From CAYPTB01 sp964413535 (GTDB lineage: Bacteria > Planctomycetota > UBA1135 > GCA-002686595): 64,000 nt of DNA. Shown here piece by piece: positions 18,191 through 28,954 of this stretch. Both the position numbers and the translations under genes were made by a program. The stretch lies in contig CAYPTB010000018.1 in NCBI GenBank assembly GCA_964413535.1, positions 1 to 64,000 of the forward strand, read 5' to 3'. Below the pieces are notes generated by a model that saw only the letters and a program-made list of their open reading frames with translations, was not told the origin of the DNA and ran no database searches. Numbering within the stretch: the stretch's first letter is position 1; each line of letters starts with the position of its first letter.

Positions 18191-18244
18191 TCGATCGTAT
18201 CCGACGCGCGGCGCGACGCGAGGCGTTCGGCCCGCGGAGGCCCG

Positions 18245-21103
<2,859 letters not shown>

Positions 21104-21300
21104 CCTCGCATTCTCCACCGTCGCCACGGTCGGGGACAGGCCGGCCGAGGAAAGACGGATCGGGCGGGCGCCGGAGCGAGCGTGGAAGGCACGCCGGCCA
21201 CAACCGGAGCAGCACGGTGGACTTGCAGAGCTCCGTGGATTGTCCCGGACCGAAAACCAGCGGAAGTCCGACACCCGGGGAACCCGACCGCTCTTCGGGA

Positions 21301-21311
21301 GGTGTTGGGAC
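21301..21311 (+). promoter_or_regulatory. Candidate box upstream of repeat peptide gene A
   Basis: The sequence GGTGTTGGGAC ends 43 nt before the ATG of repeat peptide A. Repeat peptide gene B has GGTCTGGGGAC ending 41 nt before its ATG, 9 of 11 bases identical. The matching position makes a shared promoter or operator plausible, perhaps for one of the nearby ECF sigma factors. It is seen by eye only. Confidence 0.4.
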
Positions 21312-21353
21312 GGCAAACGCCTCCCTCGAACTCAAGCAAGGTCAGTTCAAACC

Positions 21354-21713
21354 ATGAAGATCCAATCGAACCTGAAGGCCGGCCGCATCTCCGGCAACCA
21401 CAACCCGTCGCTCGTCCGGGCCGGTCTGAAGGTGCGGAGCGCGGTCAAGGCCGGCCGCATCGCCGGCAACCACAACCCGTCGCTCGTCCGCGCCGGTCTG
21501 AAGGTGCGGAGCGCGGTCAAGGCCGGCCGCATCTCCAGCAATCACAACGCCTCGCTGTGCCGCGCCGGTCTGAAGGTCCAGACCGCGGTCAAGGCCGGCC
21601 GCCTCGCCGCCAACCACAACGCTTCGCTGTGCCGCGCTGGTCTGAAGGTCCAGACCGCGGTCAAGGCCGGCCGCCTCGCCAGCAACCACAACGCGACCCT
21701 CGTCCGCGCTTCC
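21354..21713 (+). repeat. Tandem 72-bp coding repeat (five units) in peptide A
   Basis: Units lie at 21354-21422, 21423-21494, 21495-21566, 21567-21638 and 21639-21713. Neighbouring units are nearly identical at the DNA level (for example the segment encoding VKAGR), pointing to recent unit duplication or ongoing homogenisation. Confidence 0.9.
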
Positions 21714-21716
21714 TGA
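21354..21716 (+). CDS. Repeat peptide A: five tandem VKAG-NHN units, candidate export cargo
   Basis: 120 residues made of five 23-25-residue units and one extra C-terminal Ser. A typical unit begins GLKVRSAVKAGRIAG and continues NHNPSLVRA. The first unit starts at the initiator Met (MKIQSNLKAG), so there is no leader. By count it has 22 Lys/Arg, no Asp/Glu and no Trp, Tyr or Phe; units 3 and 4 have one Cys each (SLCRA). I recognise no named family. It lies between a divergent kinase and an ECF sigma gene on its own strand. A paralogue lies 4.7 kb downstream, just before an NHLM-like exporter, so I infer that it is exported. AAGG is the only weak ribosome-site candidate. Confidence 0.85.
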   Translation: MKIQSNLKAGRISGNHNPSLVRAGLKVRSAVKAGRIAGNHNPSLVRAGLKVRSAVKAGRISSNHNASLCRAGLKVQTAVKAGRLAANHNASLCRAGLKVQTAVKAGRLASNHNATLVRAS

Positions 21717-21743
21717 TCCGCTTCGGCCGCCGAACGCGGCGCG

Positions 21744-21768
21744 CCCCCGCGCCCCATCGGGAGGCTTT
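21744..21768 (+). terminator. Conserved 3' hairpin after peptide A
   Basis: The stem CCCG/CGGG closes the loop CGCCCCAT and is followed by AGGCTTT, starting 28 nt after the stop codon. Peptide gene B has a near-identical element at the same distance with a changed stem, CTCCGC/GCGGAG. It may be a terminator or attenuator between the peptide gene and the downstream ECF sigma factor. The T-run is short, so intrinsic termination is uncertain. Confidence 0.45.
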
Positions 21769-21932
21769 GATCGCAAGGACGCCATCGAAGCTTCCCGTGG
21801 TGGCGCGGTCCATCCGGTGACTCGACTCCCCATCGCGCCGAGCTCTTGCCATGAAGCACGACGACGCAGCGACCGCGCAGGGTACGGGAAGCCCTGCCGG
21901 TCCCCCTGACCGTTGGGGCGGAGCAAGCCTGC

Positions 21933-22574
21933 GTGGCTGGATTGGCGCCAACGGGTATCGTCGTGCGGATGGAGGACGCCGAGAGGCTGTTCGAGGAGGC
22001 GACGAGGGGCGACAGGAGCGCCCTGGAGAGCATGCTGCAGGTCTACCTTCCGCAGTTGCACGCCTTCGTCCAAGCACGCCTCGGACCGAGCCTGCAGCCC
22101 CGCGAGTCGAGCGTCGACGTCGTCCAGTCGGTCTGCCGCCAGTTGCTCGAGTCGCACGCGACGTTCGAGTTCCGCGGCGAGGAGCGTTTCCGCGCCTGGC
22201 TGTTCACGGCGGCGCTGAACAAAGTCCGCGAGAAGCATCGCCGGCACCGCGGCGCGAAGCGCGATCCCGCGCGCGAGGTGAAGGCGCTCGACCACGAGCC
22301 GGTGTCCGCCGCGGCGTTCCTGTTGACGCCGAGTCAGGCGGCGATCGGGAAGGAGACGGCCACCGCCGTCGCGGCGGCGCTCGCGTCGTTGAGCGAGGAC
22401 CACCGCGAGGTCGTGACGTTGGCGCGGCTCGTGCGGTTGCCCCACGCCGTGATCGCGGAGGTCATGGATCGCAGCGAGGACGCGGTGCGCAAGCTCCTGG
22501 CCCGCGCGATGCTCGTGTTCGCCGCCGAGCTGGAGCAGCGCGGCGTCGACGTCGGGAACTGGGCGATGCCCTGA
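21933..22574 (+). CDS. ECF-like RNA polymerase sigma factor
   Basis: About 213 residues. Region 2 is seen as SVDVVQSVCRQLLES followed by FRAWLFTAALNKVREKHRRH; region 4 as LASLSEDHREVVTLARLVRL and the recognition part VIAEVMDRSEDAVRKLLARA. Start: GTG at 21933 has GGAG about ten bases upstream; an ATG at 21969 (MEDAERLF) gives a protein 12 residues shorter and is also possible. It lies between repeat peptide A and the kinase-TPR gene, all on the plus strand. It is distinct from the sigma factor at 17.6 kb. Confidence 0.88.
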   Translation: MAGLAPTGIVVRMEDAERLFEEATRGDRSALESMLQVYLPQLHAFVQARLGPSLQPRESSVDVVQSVCRQLLESHATFEFRGEERFRAWLFTAALNKVREKHRRHRGAKRDPAREVKALDHEPVSAAAFLLTPSQAAIGKETATAVAAALASLSEDHREVVTLARLVRLPHAVIAEVMDRSEDAVRKLLARAMLVFAAELEQRGVDVGNWAMP

Positions 22575-22660
22575 ACCATGCGTCCCGCGCGCGTCGAGAG
22601 CTTCCGCCTCCGAATGGACCGAACCCCTCGGCGCGACCTGCCGCGCCGCGTCAGCGCGAC

Positions 22661-25600
22661 ATGACGACGTCCCGCGAGCCTGCGCCGGCCCTGCCGGACG
22701 ATCTCTCCGACGAGGCGGCGGAGCGCTTGCTCGCGGCGGAAGGCCCCGAGCGCAGGGCGGTGCTCGAGGCGCTGGTGGCGGAGCACCCGGAGCACGACGC
22801 GGGGCTGCGGCGGCTCTTCTCGGCGATCGGAGGCGCCGAGCGCTTGCTCGACGGCGCGTTCCCCGAGGCGCACGAGAGCTTGCCCACCGAGATCGGCGGG
22901 CATCGCGTCCTGAGTCGCCTGGGCGAGGGCGCCTTCGGGATCGTGTTCCTGTGCGCGCAGGAGCGGCCGGTGTCGCGCTTGGTCGCGATCAAGGTCCTGC
23001 GCCCCGGCAGCGGCGACCGCAACACGATCCAGCGCTTCGAGTCCGAGCGCCAGCTCCTCGCATCGCTCTCCCATCCAGCGATCACCCCCATCTACGACGC
23101 GGGCCACCTGCCGGACGGCCGGCCGTACTTCGTCATGGAGTACGTCGATGGCCTCCCGCTCACCCGGTACTGCGCGCAGAAGGACCTCGACCTCGAAGCG
23201 CGGCTCGCCCTGTTCGTCGAGCTGTGTCGCGGCGTCGAGCACGCACACGCGCGCGGCATCGTGCATCGCGACCTGAAGCCGGCGAACGTGCTGGTGGTGG
23301 ACGCCGGCAGCCGTGGGCGGCTGAAGATCATCGACTTCGGGATCGCGAAGGCCATGCACGGCGATGCGACCGACCACGCGAGCCCACGCGACGCCACCGA
23401 GACCGGTCGGGTGCTCGGAACGCCGGGCTACATGAGCCCGGAGCAAGCCGAGGGCCGTGTCGACCGCATCGACGAGCGCGCCGACGTGTTCGCACTGGGC
23501 GTCATGCTCTACGAGCTCCTGACCGGAGAGCTGCCCTGGCCGCGCGGCGTCGAACGGGACGCGAGCTCGGTGGACCTGCCGAGCCGGCGCATCGCGTCGA
23601 AGGTCGACTCGACGAACCGGGAAGCGGCGCCGTCGCTCGCGCGCCTGGCGGGTCGGGTGCGCCGCGACCTCGATTGGATCACGCGCAAGGCCACCGCGCG
23701 CGAGCTCGAACGCCGCTACCCGAGCGTCGGCGAGCTCGCCGACGAGCTCGAGCGCTACCAGGCCGGCCGGCCGGTGCTCGCCGGGCCCGCCACGGTCCGC
23801 TACCGCCTCGCGAAGTACGCACGTCGCAACCGCGCGGTCGTGCTCGCGATCGGAGTCGGCCTGGTCGGAGCGAGCGCCGTGGGCGTCGCTGCGCTGTGGC
23901 GCGCTGAGGTGGTGGAGCAAGCCGTCGGGCACGCGGTGACGCGGGCGCAGAGCGATGCGCAATCGAGCTACGCCGACGCGTCATCTGCCGTTGCACACCT
24001 CCTGCAGCGCGCCAACGACGATCGCGTGCTGCGCGCGCCGCAGAGTGAGCCGCTGCGCAGCGCGTTGGCCGCCGACGCGCTCGGCTTCTACGAGAAGTGG
24101 CTGCGCGAGCGCCCCGACGAAGTCACCCTGCGAATGGGCCGCTGCCGGGCCCTCTTGACCCTGTCGCAGGTGCACTTCCAGCTCGGCCAGTTCGGCGACG
24201 CGCTGCGCACCGCCGACGAGGCCCGCGGCGACGCGCAGGCGTTGTACGACGAACGGCCCGAGGACCTGTCGCGACGCGGCCTGCTCGCCGACGCGCTGCG
24301 CAAGCAGGCGCGCGCCCTCCTTCGCAGCGGCGGCGATCGAGACGGGCGCGCGGCTGCGGCGGCGGCGCTCGCGCACATGGAGGCGTGTTTCCAGGTCGCG
24401 CCTGCGGTGTACGCGCTCGCGTACTCGAGCGCGCTGCGCGAGTCCGCGGATTCGCTGCGTTCGGAGCAGCGATTGGAGGAGGCGTTGGCCGTGTTCCGCC
24501 GCTCGGTCGAAGTGCTCGAGGGACTCCCGGCCGACGCCACGGGAGGCGAGCCGGTGCTGAACGACCGGGTCATCGCTCGCTGTGCATTGGCCCAGGAGCT
24601 GACGCTCCAGCGGCAGTTCGACGAAGCCGACCGCGTGCTCGCCCCCGCCCGAGCCGAGCTGCCGCGGATGACCGACGAACGCCTGCGGGCCGTGGCCTTC
24701 GTGAGCAACCTGCAGGGTCGGATCGCGAGGTCTCGGGGTGACGACGCGGCGGCCCTCGGACACTGGCAGTCCGCCGCCGAAGCAGCCGCGGAGTGGCACC
24801 GCGAGGAGCCACAGCTCTTCTTGCCGCGCGACACGCTCGCGAAGGGCCTGCTCGAGCTCGCCAAGACGCAGGAGCGCCTGGGCGACTGGCCGGCCGCCGA
24901 CGCGACGCTCCGCCGCACCTTCGCCGTCTCGGACGACATGCGCGCCGCCTTCCCCGACGACGCGACGCGGACCGCCTTCCTGTGCGAGGTGTTGAGCGAC
25001 GGCGCGCACATGCTGTTCGACCGTTTCCGTCGTGCGGACCTGGCCGAGGCCGAGGAATGGGCGCGGCGCGCCGCCGACCTGAGCGCGGAGATGGTGGTCG
25101 AGGGGAAGCCGGCGACGCGCAATTGGAGCTACGTCGTCTTGCTGGCGCAGATCTGCGAAGCGCATGGAAGCGCCGCGCCTGAGCTCTGGGACGAAGTCAC
25201 CGCCGCGCTCACCCGCGAGAACCCGCCCCGGACGTTTGACGTGGCCGAGGCCCAGATAACGTCGTGGGTCGCGATCGCCGCGCACCGCTTCCGAGAGGGC
25301 CGGATCGACGACTCGGTCGCGGCGCTCGATCACGCCGACCGGCTGATCGAGAGCTGGCGTGAACCGATGCGCAGGATCGCCGCCGAGTCCGCCTGGTGGC
25401 GCAGTCGCATCCTCCTCTCGAGGGGCGACACGGAAGGGGCGAACCTGGCGGTCGCCGAGCTCCTGTCGTTGCGCGGAACATGGTGGGGCAAGTGGCGCGG
25501 GGGCTACTGCGAAGCGAGCGCCTGGCGTCTCGCAGAGAGCGCAGGTGCGATCACCGCGGCCAGCGCGCATCGGGACAATGCCGCCACCTTGTACCGGGGG

Positions 25601-25864
25601 GCCATCGACGACCTGGCCGCGGACGTGCGCGCGAACCCCGGCGATCCCTGGTTCGTCCTGCCCTGGGGCTTCGCGAGCCTCGGCCTGGCCGAGGTCGAGT
25701 TCGAGCGAGGAGCTCCCGCCGCGGCGCTCTCGCTGCTCGACGCCGCGCTACCCGCCCTCGAGCGCGTGGAGGCGGCCGCGCACCGCGAGCAGTGGGACGA
25801 GTCGATCGTCCGGGCGGGCCGCGACCTGCGCGCGCGCCTCGGGACCGGGGAGGCGACGCGGTGA
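22661..25864 (+). CDS. Membrane Ser/Thr protein kinase with extracytoplasmic TPR-like region
   Basis: 1067 residues. The kinase domain spans residues 80-355 with Gly loop RLGEGAFGIVF, VAIKVL Lys, HRDLKPANVLV, a canonical DFG (IIDFGIAKAM) and GTPGYMSPEQAEG. A single membrane helix follows near residue 395 (VVLAIGVGLVGASAVGVAAL). The roughly 650-residue C-terminal part is helical, with TPR-like pairs such as LEEALAVFRRSVEVLEGL. The kinase should be cytoplasmic and the TPR part beyond the membrane. It follows the ECF sigma gene by 86 bp and precedes repeat peptide B, so sigma factor, kinase and peptides probably form one regulatory unit. No FGE-like domain is present, unlike the kinase at 18.2 kb. 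Confidence 0.92.
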   Translation: MTTSREPAPALPDDLSDEAAERLLAAEGPERRAVLEALVAEHPEHDAGLRRLFSAIGGAERLLDGAFPEAHESLPTEIGGHRVLSRLGEGAFGIVFLCAQERPVSRLVAIKVLRPGSGDRNTIQRFESERQLLASLSHPAITPIYDAGHLPDGRPYFVMEYVDGLPLTRYCAQKDLDLEARLALFVELCRGVEHAHARGIVHRDLKPANVLVVDAGSRGRLKIIDFGIAKAMHGDATDHASPRDATETGRVLGTPGYMSPEQAEGRVDRIDERADVFALGVMLYELLTGELPWPRGVERDASSVDLPSRRIASKVDSTNREAAPSLARLAGRVRRDLDWITRKATARELERRYPSVGELADELERYQAGRPVLAGPATVRYRLAKYARRNRAVVLAIGVGLVGASAVGVAALWRAEVVEQAVGHAVTRAQSDAQSSYADASSAVAHLLQRANDDRVLRAPQSEPLRSALAADALGFYEKWLRERPDEVTLRMGRCRALLTLSQVHFQLGQFGDALRTADEARGDAQALYDERPEDLSRRGLLADALRKQARALLRSGGDRDGRAAAAAALAHMEACFQVAPAVYALAYSSALRESADSLRSEQRLEEALAVFRRSVEVLEGLPADATGGEPVLNDRVIARCALAQELTLQRQFDEADRVLAPARAELPRMTDERLRAVAFVSNLQGRIARSRGDDAAALGHWQSAAEAAAEWHREEPQLFLPRDTLAKGLLELAKTQERLGDWPAADATLRRTFAVSDDMRAAFPDDATRTAFLCEVLSDGAHMLFDRFRRADLAEAEEWARRAADLSAEMVVEGKPATRNWSYVVLLAQICEAHGSAAPELWDEVTAALTRENPPRTFDVAEAQITSWVAIAAHRFREGRIDDSVAALDHADRLIESWREPMRRIAAESAWWRSRILLSRGDTEGANLAVAELLSLRGTWWGKWRGGYCEASAWRLAESAGAITAASAHRDNAATLYRGAIDDLAADVRANPGDPWFVLPWGFASLGLAEVEFERGAPAAALSLLDAALPALERVEAAAHREQWDESIVRAGRDLRARLGTGEATR

Positions 25865-25985
25865 GGGCGCCGTCTCGGCGCTCGGGGCTCGCCGCCGGAC
25901 CCTCGACCTCGGTGAGCGAGGAAAGAGTCGAAATTCGTGTCCGGTCGCCGGGAGCCGCGCATTTCACCCGGCAGCCAGACCCCGT

Positions 25986-25999
25986 TTCGCTCCGGCGAA
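25986..25999 (+). promoter_or_regulatory. Perfect inverted repeat upstream of peptide B
   Basis: TTCGC-TCCG-GCGAA is a 5-bp stem with a 4-nt loop, directly 5' of the shared GGT-box. The corresponding place before peptide A has only a weak CTC/GAG hairpin with a TTCGG loop. It could be an operator or an RNA hairpin. Confidence 0.35.
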
Positions 26000-26010
26000 G
26001 GTCTGGGGAC
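26000..26010 (+). promoter_or_regulatory. Candidate box upstream of repeat peptide gene B
   Basis: GGTCTGGGGAC ends 41 nt before the ATG of peptide B and matches the box before peptide A at 9 of 11 positions. In both genes a CTCGA follows at a similar distance. Confidence 0.4.
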
Positions 26011-26050
26011 ACGACACTCCACTCCACTCGAGGAAGAACGAGGTCTGATC

Positions 26051-26527
26051 ATGAAGGTCCGAACGAACGTGAAAGCCGGCCGACTCCTGGGCAACCACAG
26101 CCAATCGCTGCGCCGAGCAAGCGGTGTCGAGGTCCAGACCGGCGTCAAGGCGGGCAAGTTCAGCAAGCTCGCTGCCAACCACAACCCTTCGCTCGCGCGC
26201 TCGGTGCGCGGCATCCGTGCGAAGAGCGGCGTCAAGGCGGGCAAGAAGATCCTCGGGAACCACAACTCCTCGCTCACCCGCTCGGTGCGCGGCATCCGCA
26301 CGAAGAGCGGCGTCAAGGCAGGCAAGAAGATCCTCGGGAACCACAACCCCTCGCTCACCCGCTCGGTGCGCGGCATCCGGGCGCAGAGCGGCGTCAAGGC
26401 GGGCAAGATCCTGAGGAATCACAACGCCTCGCTGTGCCGGGGTGTCCGAGGTCTGAAGGTCCGCAGCGCGGTCAAGGCCGGCAGGATGGCGGGGAACCAC
26501 AACTCGACCCTGGTTCGCGCGATCGGC
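26051..26527 (+). repeat. Tandem coding repeat (six units, 69-87 bp) in peptide B
   Basis: Units at 26051-26119, 26120-26206, 26207-26287, 26288-26368, 26369-26446 and 26447-26527. Units 3 and 4 are almost identical in DNA, the rest are more diverged. Unit length varies by a 2-residue insertion (AGKK) or a longer insertion in unit 2. Confidence 0.9.
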
Positions 26528-26530
26528 TGA
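26051..26530 (+). CDS. Repeat peptide B: six VKAG-NHN units, candidate export cargo
   Basis: 159 residues in six units of 23-29 residues. A typical unit starts RGIRTKSGVKAGKKILG and continues NHNPSLTRSV. The first unit again starts at the initiator Met (MKVRTNVKAGR) without a leader. It has about 36 Lys/Arg and one acidic residue. One unit carries a Cys (SLCRG). The last unit (GLKVRSAVKAGRMAG) is closer to peptide A than to its own neighbours. A GAGG sits about ten bases before the ATG. It lies between the kinase-TPR gene and the TPR-HlyD-ABC-ABC run on the same strand, the position of a precursor gene in bacteriocin export loci. That link to export is inference. Confidence 0.88.
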   Translation: MKVRTNVKAGRLLGNHSQSLRRASGVEVQTGVKAGKFSKLAANHNPSLARSVRGIRAKSGVKAGKKILGNHNSSLTRSVRGIRTKSGVKAGKKILGNHNPSLTRSVRGIRAQSGVKAGKILRNHNASLCRGVRGLKVRSAVKAGRMAGNHNSTLVRAIG

Positions 26531-26555
26531 TCCGCCGGCTCGTCGACCCACCGAA

Positions 26556-26580
26556 TCTCCGCGCCCCAGCGGAGGCTCTT
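26556..26580 (+). terminator. Conserved 3' hairpin after peptide B
   Basis: CTCCGC-GCCCCA-GCGGAG followed by GCTCTT, starting 26 nt after the stop codon. It aligns with the hairpin after peptide A with few differences, and the differing stem bases still pair. Position and pairing suggest a functional RNA element, perhaps attenuating transcription into the export operon. Confidence 0.5.
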
Positions 26581-26666
26581 CGCGCGGAAGCGCGACGGGA
26601 GCTCCCCTGGCGGCGCGGACTGCCCGACACCGTCGCTCGGTCGTCCGCCTCCCGTCGGAGCGACAC

Positions 26667-27791
26667 ATGAAGCCTCGAGCGAACACGAAGTCCTCCGCGA
26701 GCGCGCTGCAAAGCGCAGCACGTCTGCACGCGCGCGCCTTGGAGCTGTTCATGGCCGGCCGCGGTGCGGAGGGGCGCGAGCCGGGCCTGCGCGCCCTGGC
26801 TACGCTGGAAGCGGCCGTGGGGAGACACCACGTCTCCCTCGCGGACGTGCTGGACACGCTGGCCTCGATCGAGGAGAGCGCGGGGCGCTACGCGGTCGCG
26901 AAGCGGCATCACCTGCGCGCGTTGCGCATCCTAGGGCGCGCCGCGGACGAGCCCGACACGGCGCGCCTGCGCGTGCAGTCGCTGCGGCACCTCGGGAACC
27001 TGCACACGCTCCTCGGCGAGTACGAGCCGGCCGAGGAGCGGCTGCGCGCGGCGCTCGCGCTAGCTCGGAAGGCGCTCGGAGCGCGCGACGCCGAGCTCGT
27101 CGGCTCTTGGAACGACCTCGCGGTGCTGTGCAAGTTCACGGGCCGCTATCCGGAAGCCGCTCGGCTCTACCGGCGAGCGCTCGAGCTCGCGCGCGTTCTC
27201 TACGGGGACGGCGGTTTCGAGCTCGCCGCGCTCTACCACAACCTCGGCGGCCTCGAGCACGCGCGCGGCCGCTTCCGCAAGGCCGAGCCCTTCGCGCGTC
27301 GCTCGGTGGAGATCCGCGAAGGCGCGCTCGGCGCGCACCACCCGGACGTCGCCGCCGACGTCGCGGCGTTGGCGGCGATCCTCGACGGCCAGGAGCGCTT
27401 CGCGGAGTCGGAACCGCTCTACCTGCGCGCGCTCGCCGTCTTCGAGAAGACGCTCGGCGCGGAGCACTACGAGGTCGGGATGAACCTCGGCAACCTGGCG
27501 GCCGTGTACCAGGCGACGGGCCGCTCGGCGGAGGCCCTGCGCCTCCACCAGCGCTCGCTCGCGATCAAGCAGAAGTGCGTGGGCGCGAGGCATCCCGACG
27601 TCGCGTTCACCCTGAACAACCTCGCCTACCTGCACCGTTCGGAGGGACGTCTCGCCCGCGCCGAGCCGCTGTACCGGCGCGCCTGCGCGATCTTCGAGGC
27701 GTCCTTGGGGCGTGAGCATCCGAACGCGATCGCCTGCCGCGAGAACCTGGCCGAGTGCAAGACCGCGCGACGGAAGCGGGTCCGCCGATGA
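26667..27791 (+). CDS. TPR protein (kinesin light chain-type repeats)
   Basis: 374 residues, almost entirely 42-residue TPR_12-type repeats. Successive units share the pattern LGNLHTLLGEYEPAEERLRAAL, then LALARKALGARD and a similar repeat. At least seven units are visible. No signal peptide or membrane helix, so it is cytoplasmic and probably a protein-binding scaffold. CGGAG lies before the ATG. Its stop codon overlaps the HlyD start (ATGA), so it is translationally coupled to the exporter and may be a cargo- or exporter-binding factor. Confidence 0.9.
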   Translation: MKPRANTKSSASALQSAARLHARALELFMAGRGAEGREPGLRALATLEAAVGRHHVSLADVLDTLASIEESAGRYAVAKRHHLRALRILGRAADEPDTARLRVQSLRHLGNLHTLLGEYEPAEERLRAALALARKALGARDAELVGSWNDLAVLCKFTGRYPEAARLYRRALELARVLYGDGGFELAALYHNLGGLEHARGRFRKAEPFARRSVEIREGALGAHHPDVAADVAALAAILDGQERFAESEPLYLRALAVFEKTLGAEHYEVGMNLGNLAAVYQATGRSAEALRLHQRSLAIKQKCVGARHPDVAFTLNNLAYLHRSEGRLARAEPLYRRACAIFEASLGREHPNAIACRENLAECKTARRKRVRR

Positions 27792-28954
27792 GCGCTCCGT
27801 TCGAGAGGACCGCGCGCTCACTGCGTCGCGACGCGTCGCAGCGCTCTCCGTGGATGCCGCTCGTGCTCGCGGCGCTCCTCGTCGCCTGGGTCGGCTGGGC
27901 GCTCGTCTCGCGGTTGACGGTCTACGCGGTGTCGGAGGAGGCGCGCCTCGAGGTCGATCAGGCCGCCTACCCGATCGAGGCGCCCGTCGACGGACGGGTC
28001 GTCGCGACCCACATCGTGCTCGGCGCGGAGGTCGAGGTCGGCGCTGCGCTGGTCGAGCTCGATGCCGAGCCGTTCCGGCTCGAACAGAACGAGCTCGTGG
28101 CCAGGCGCGAGGGTTTCGCCGGCGAGCTCGCGCCGCTCGGCGCGCGCATCCGCGCGCAGGAGGAGCAGCTCGCGAACCTCGTCCGGGCGCGCAGCTTGAG
28201 CGACGACGAGCTCGGCGCGGGCCTCGAGGAGGAGGAAGCCGCGCTGCGCCTCGCCCTGGCCGTCGTGCGACGCTCGACGGAGCTCCACGCCGACGGGTTC
28301 GTGGCCGAGCTCGAGCTCGAGCGCGCGCAGGCCGACGTCGAGCGTCACCAGGCCGCCGTGCTGCGCTGTCGCGCGGCGCGCGAGCGCGGCGACTGGGAAC
28401 GACGCGCGCAGGCGAGCGCGCTCCAGGCGGAGCTCGAGGAAACGCGCCACGAGGAGGCCCTCGCGCTGCGCGAGATCGCTATGGCGGCGGCGTCGATCGA
28501 GCGACTCGAGCACGAGATCGAGCGGCGCACGATCCGCGCCCCCGCTGCGGGACGCCTGGGCGAGACGCTGAACGTGCGAGTGGGCCAGTTCGTCGCGCAG
28601 GGCGCGCGGCTCGGCGCGATCGTGCCGTCGGGCGAGCTCCGCATCGTCGCGGAGTTCCGCCCGGAGGAGGCGCTCGGACGCGTGCGCGTCGGTCAGCTCG
28701 CGCGCTTCCGCCTGCGCGGATTCCCCTGGATCGAGTACGGGTCGATCTCCGCGCGGGTCACGAGTCTCGCGAGCGAGGCGCTCTCGGGCAACGCGCGCGT
28801 CGAGCTCTCCGTCGCGCACGACGTGACCTTCCCCGTGACGCTCCAGCACGGATTGCCGGGCCAGCTCGAGATCGCGATCGAGCGCGTCTCGCCGGCCACG
28901 CTCGTACTGCGCGCCGCGGGCGCGCTCCTCGCGGGCGCGTCGGAGGGGCCGTGA
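27788..28954 (+). CDS. HlyD-family membrane fusion protein of an NHLM-like exporter
   Basis: 388 residues. A single N-terminal membrane helix (WMPLVLAALLVAWVGWALVS) is followed by a split biotinyl-lipoyl domain (PIEAPVDGRVV ... RTIRAPAAGRLGETLNV), a central Arg/Glu/Ala coiled coil of about 150 residues and a beta-barrel (FRPEEALGRVRVGQLARF). This is the adaptor that links an inner-membrane ABC transporter to the outer parts of the envelope. It overlaps the TPR gene by ATGA and the peptidase-ABC gene by GTGA, a tightly coupled operon. Its order with the two ABC genes matches NHLM bacteriocin export loci. Confidence 0.92.
   Translation: MSAPFERTARSLRRDASQRSPWMPLVLAALLVAWVGWALVSRLTVYAVSEEARLEVDQAAYPIEAPVDGRVVATHIVLGAEVEVGAALVELDAEPFRLEQNELVARREGFAGELAPLGARIRAQEEQLANLVRARSLSDDELGAGLEEEEAALRLALAVVRRSTELHADGFVAELELERAQADVERHQAAVLRCRAARERGDWERRAQASALQAELEETRHEEALALREIAMAAASIERLEHEIERRTIRAPAAGRLGETLNVRVGQFVAQGARLGAIVPSGELRIVAEFRPEEALGRVRVGQLARFRLRGFPWIEYGSISARVTSLASEALSGNARVELSVAHDVTFPVTLQHGLPGQLEIAIERVSPATLVLRAAGALLAGASEGP

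Noticed and set aside
21354..21716. CRISPR-like tandem repeat
   Set aside because: The 72-bp units have no unique spacers, keep the reading frame and encode a conserved peptide unit.
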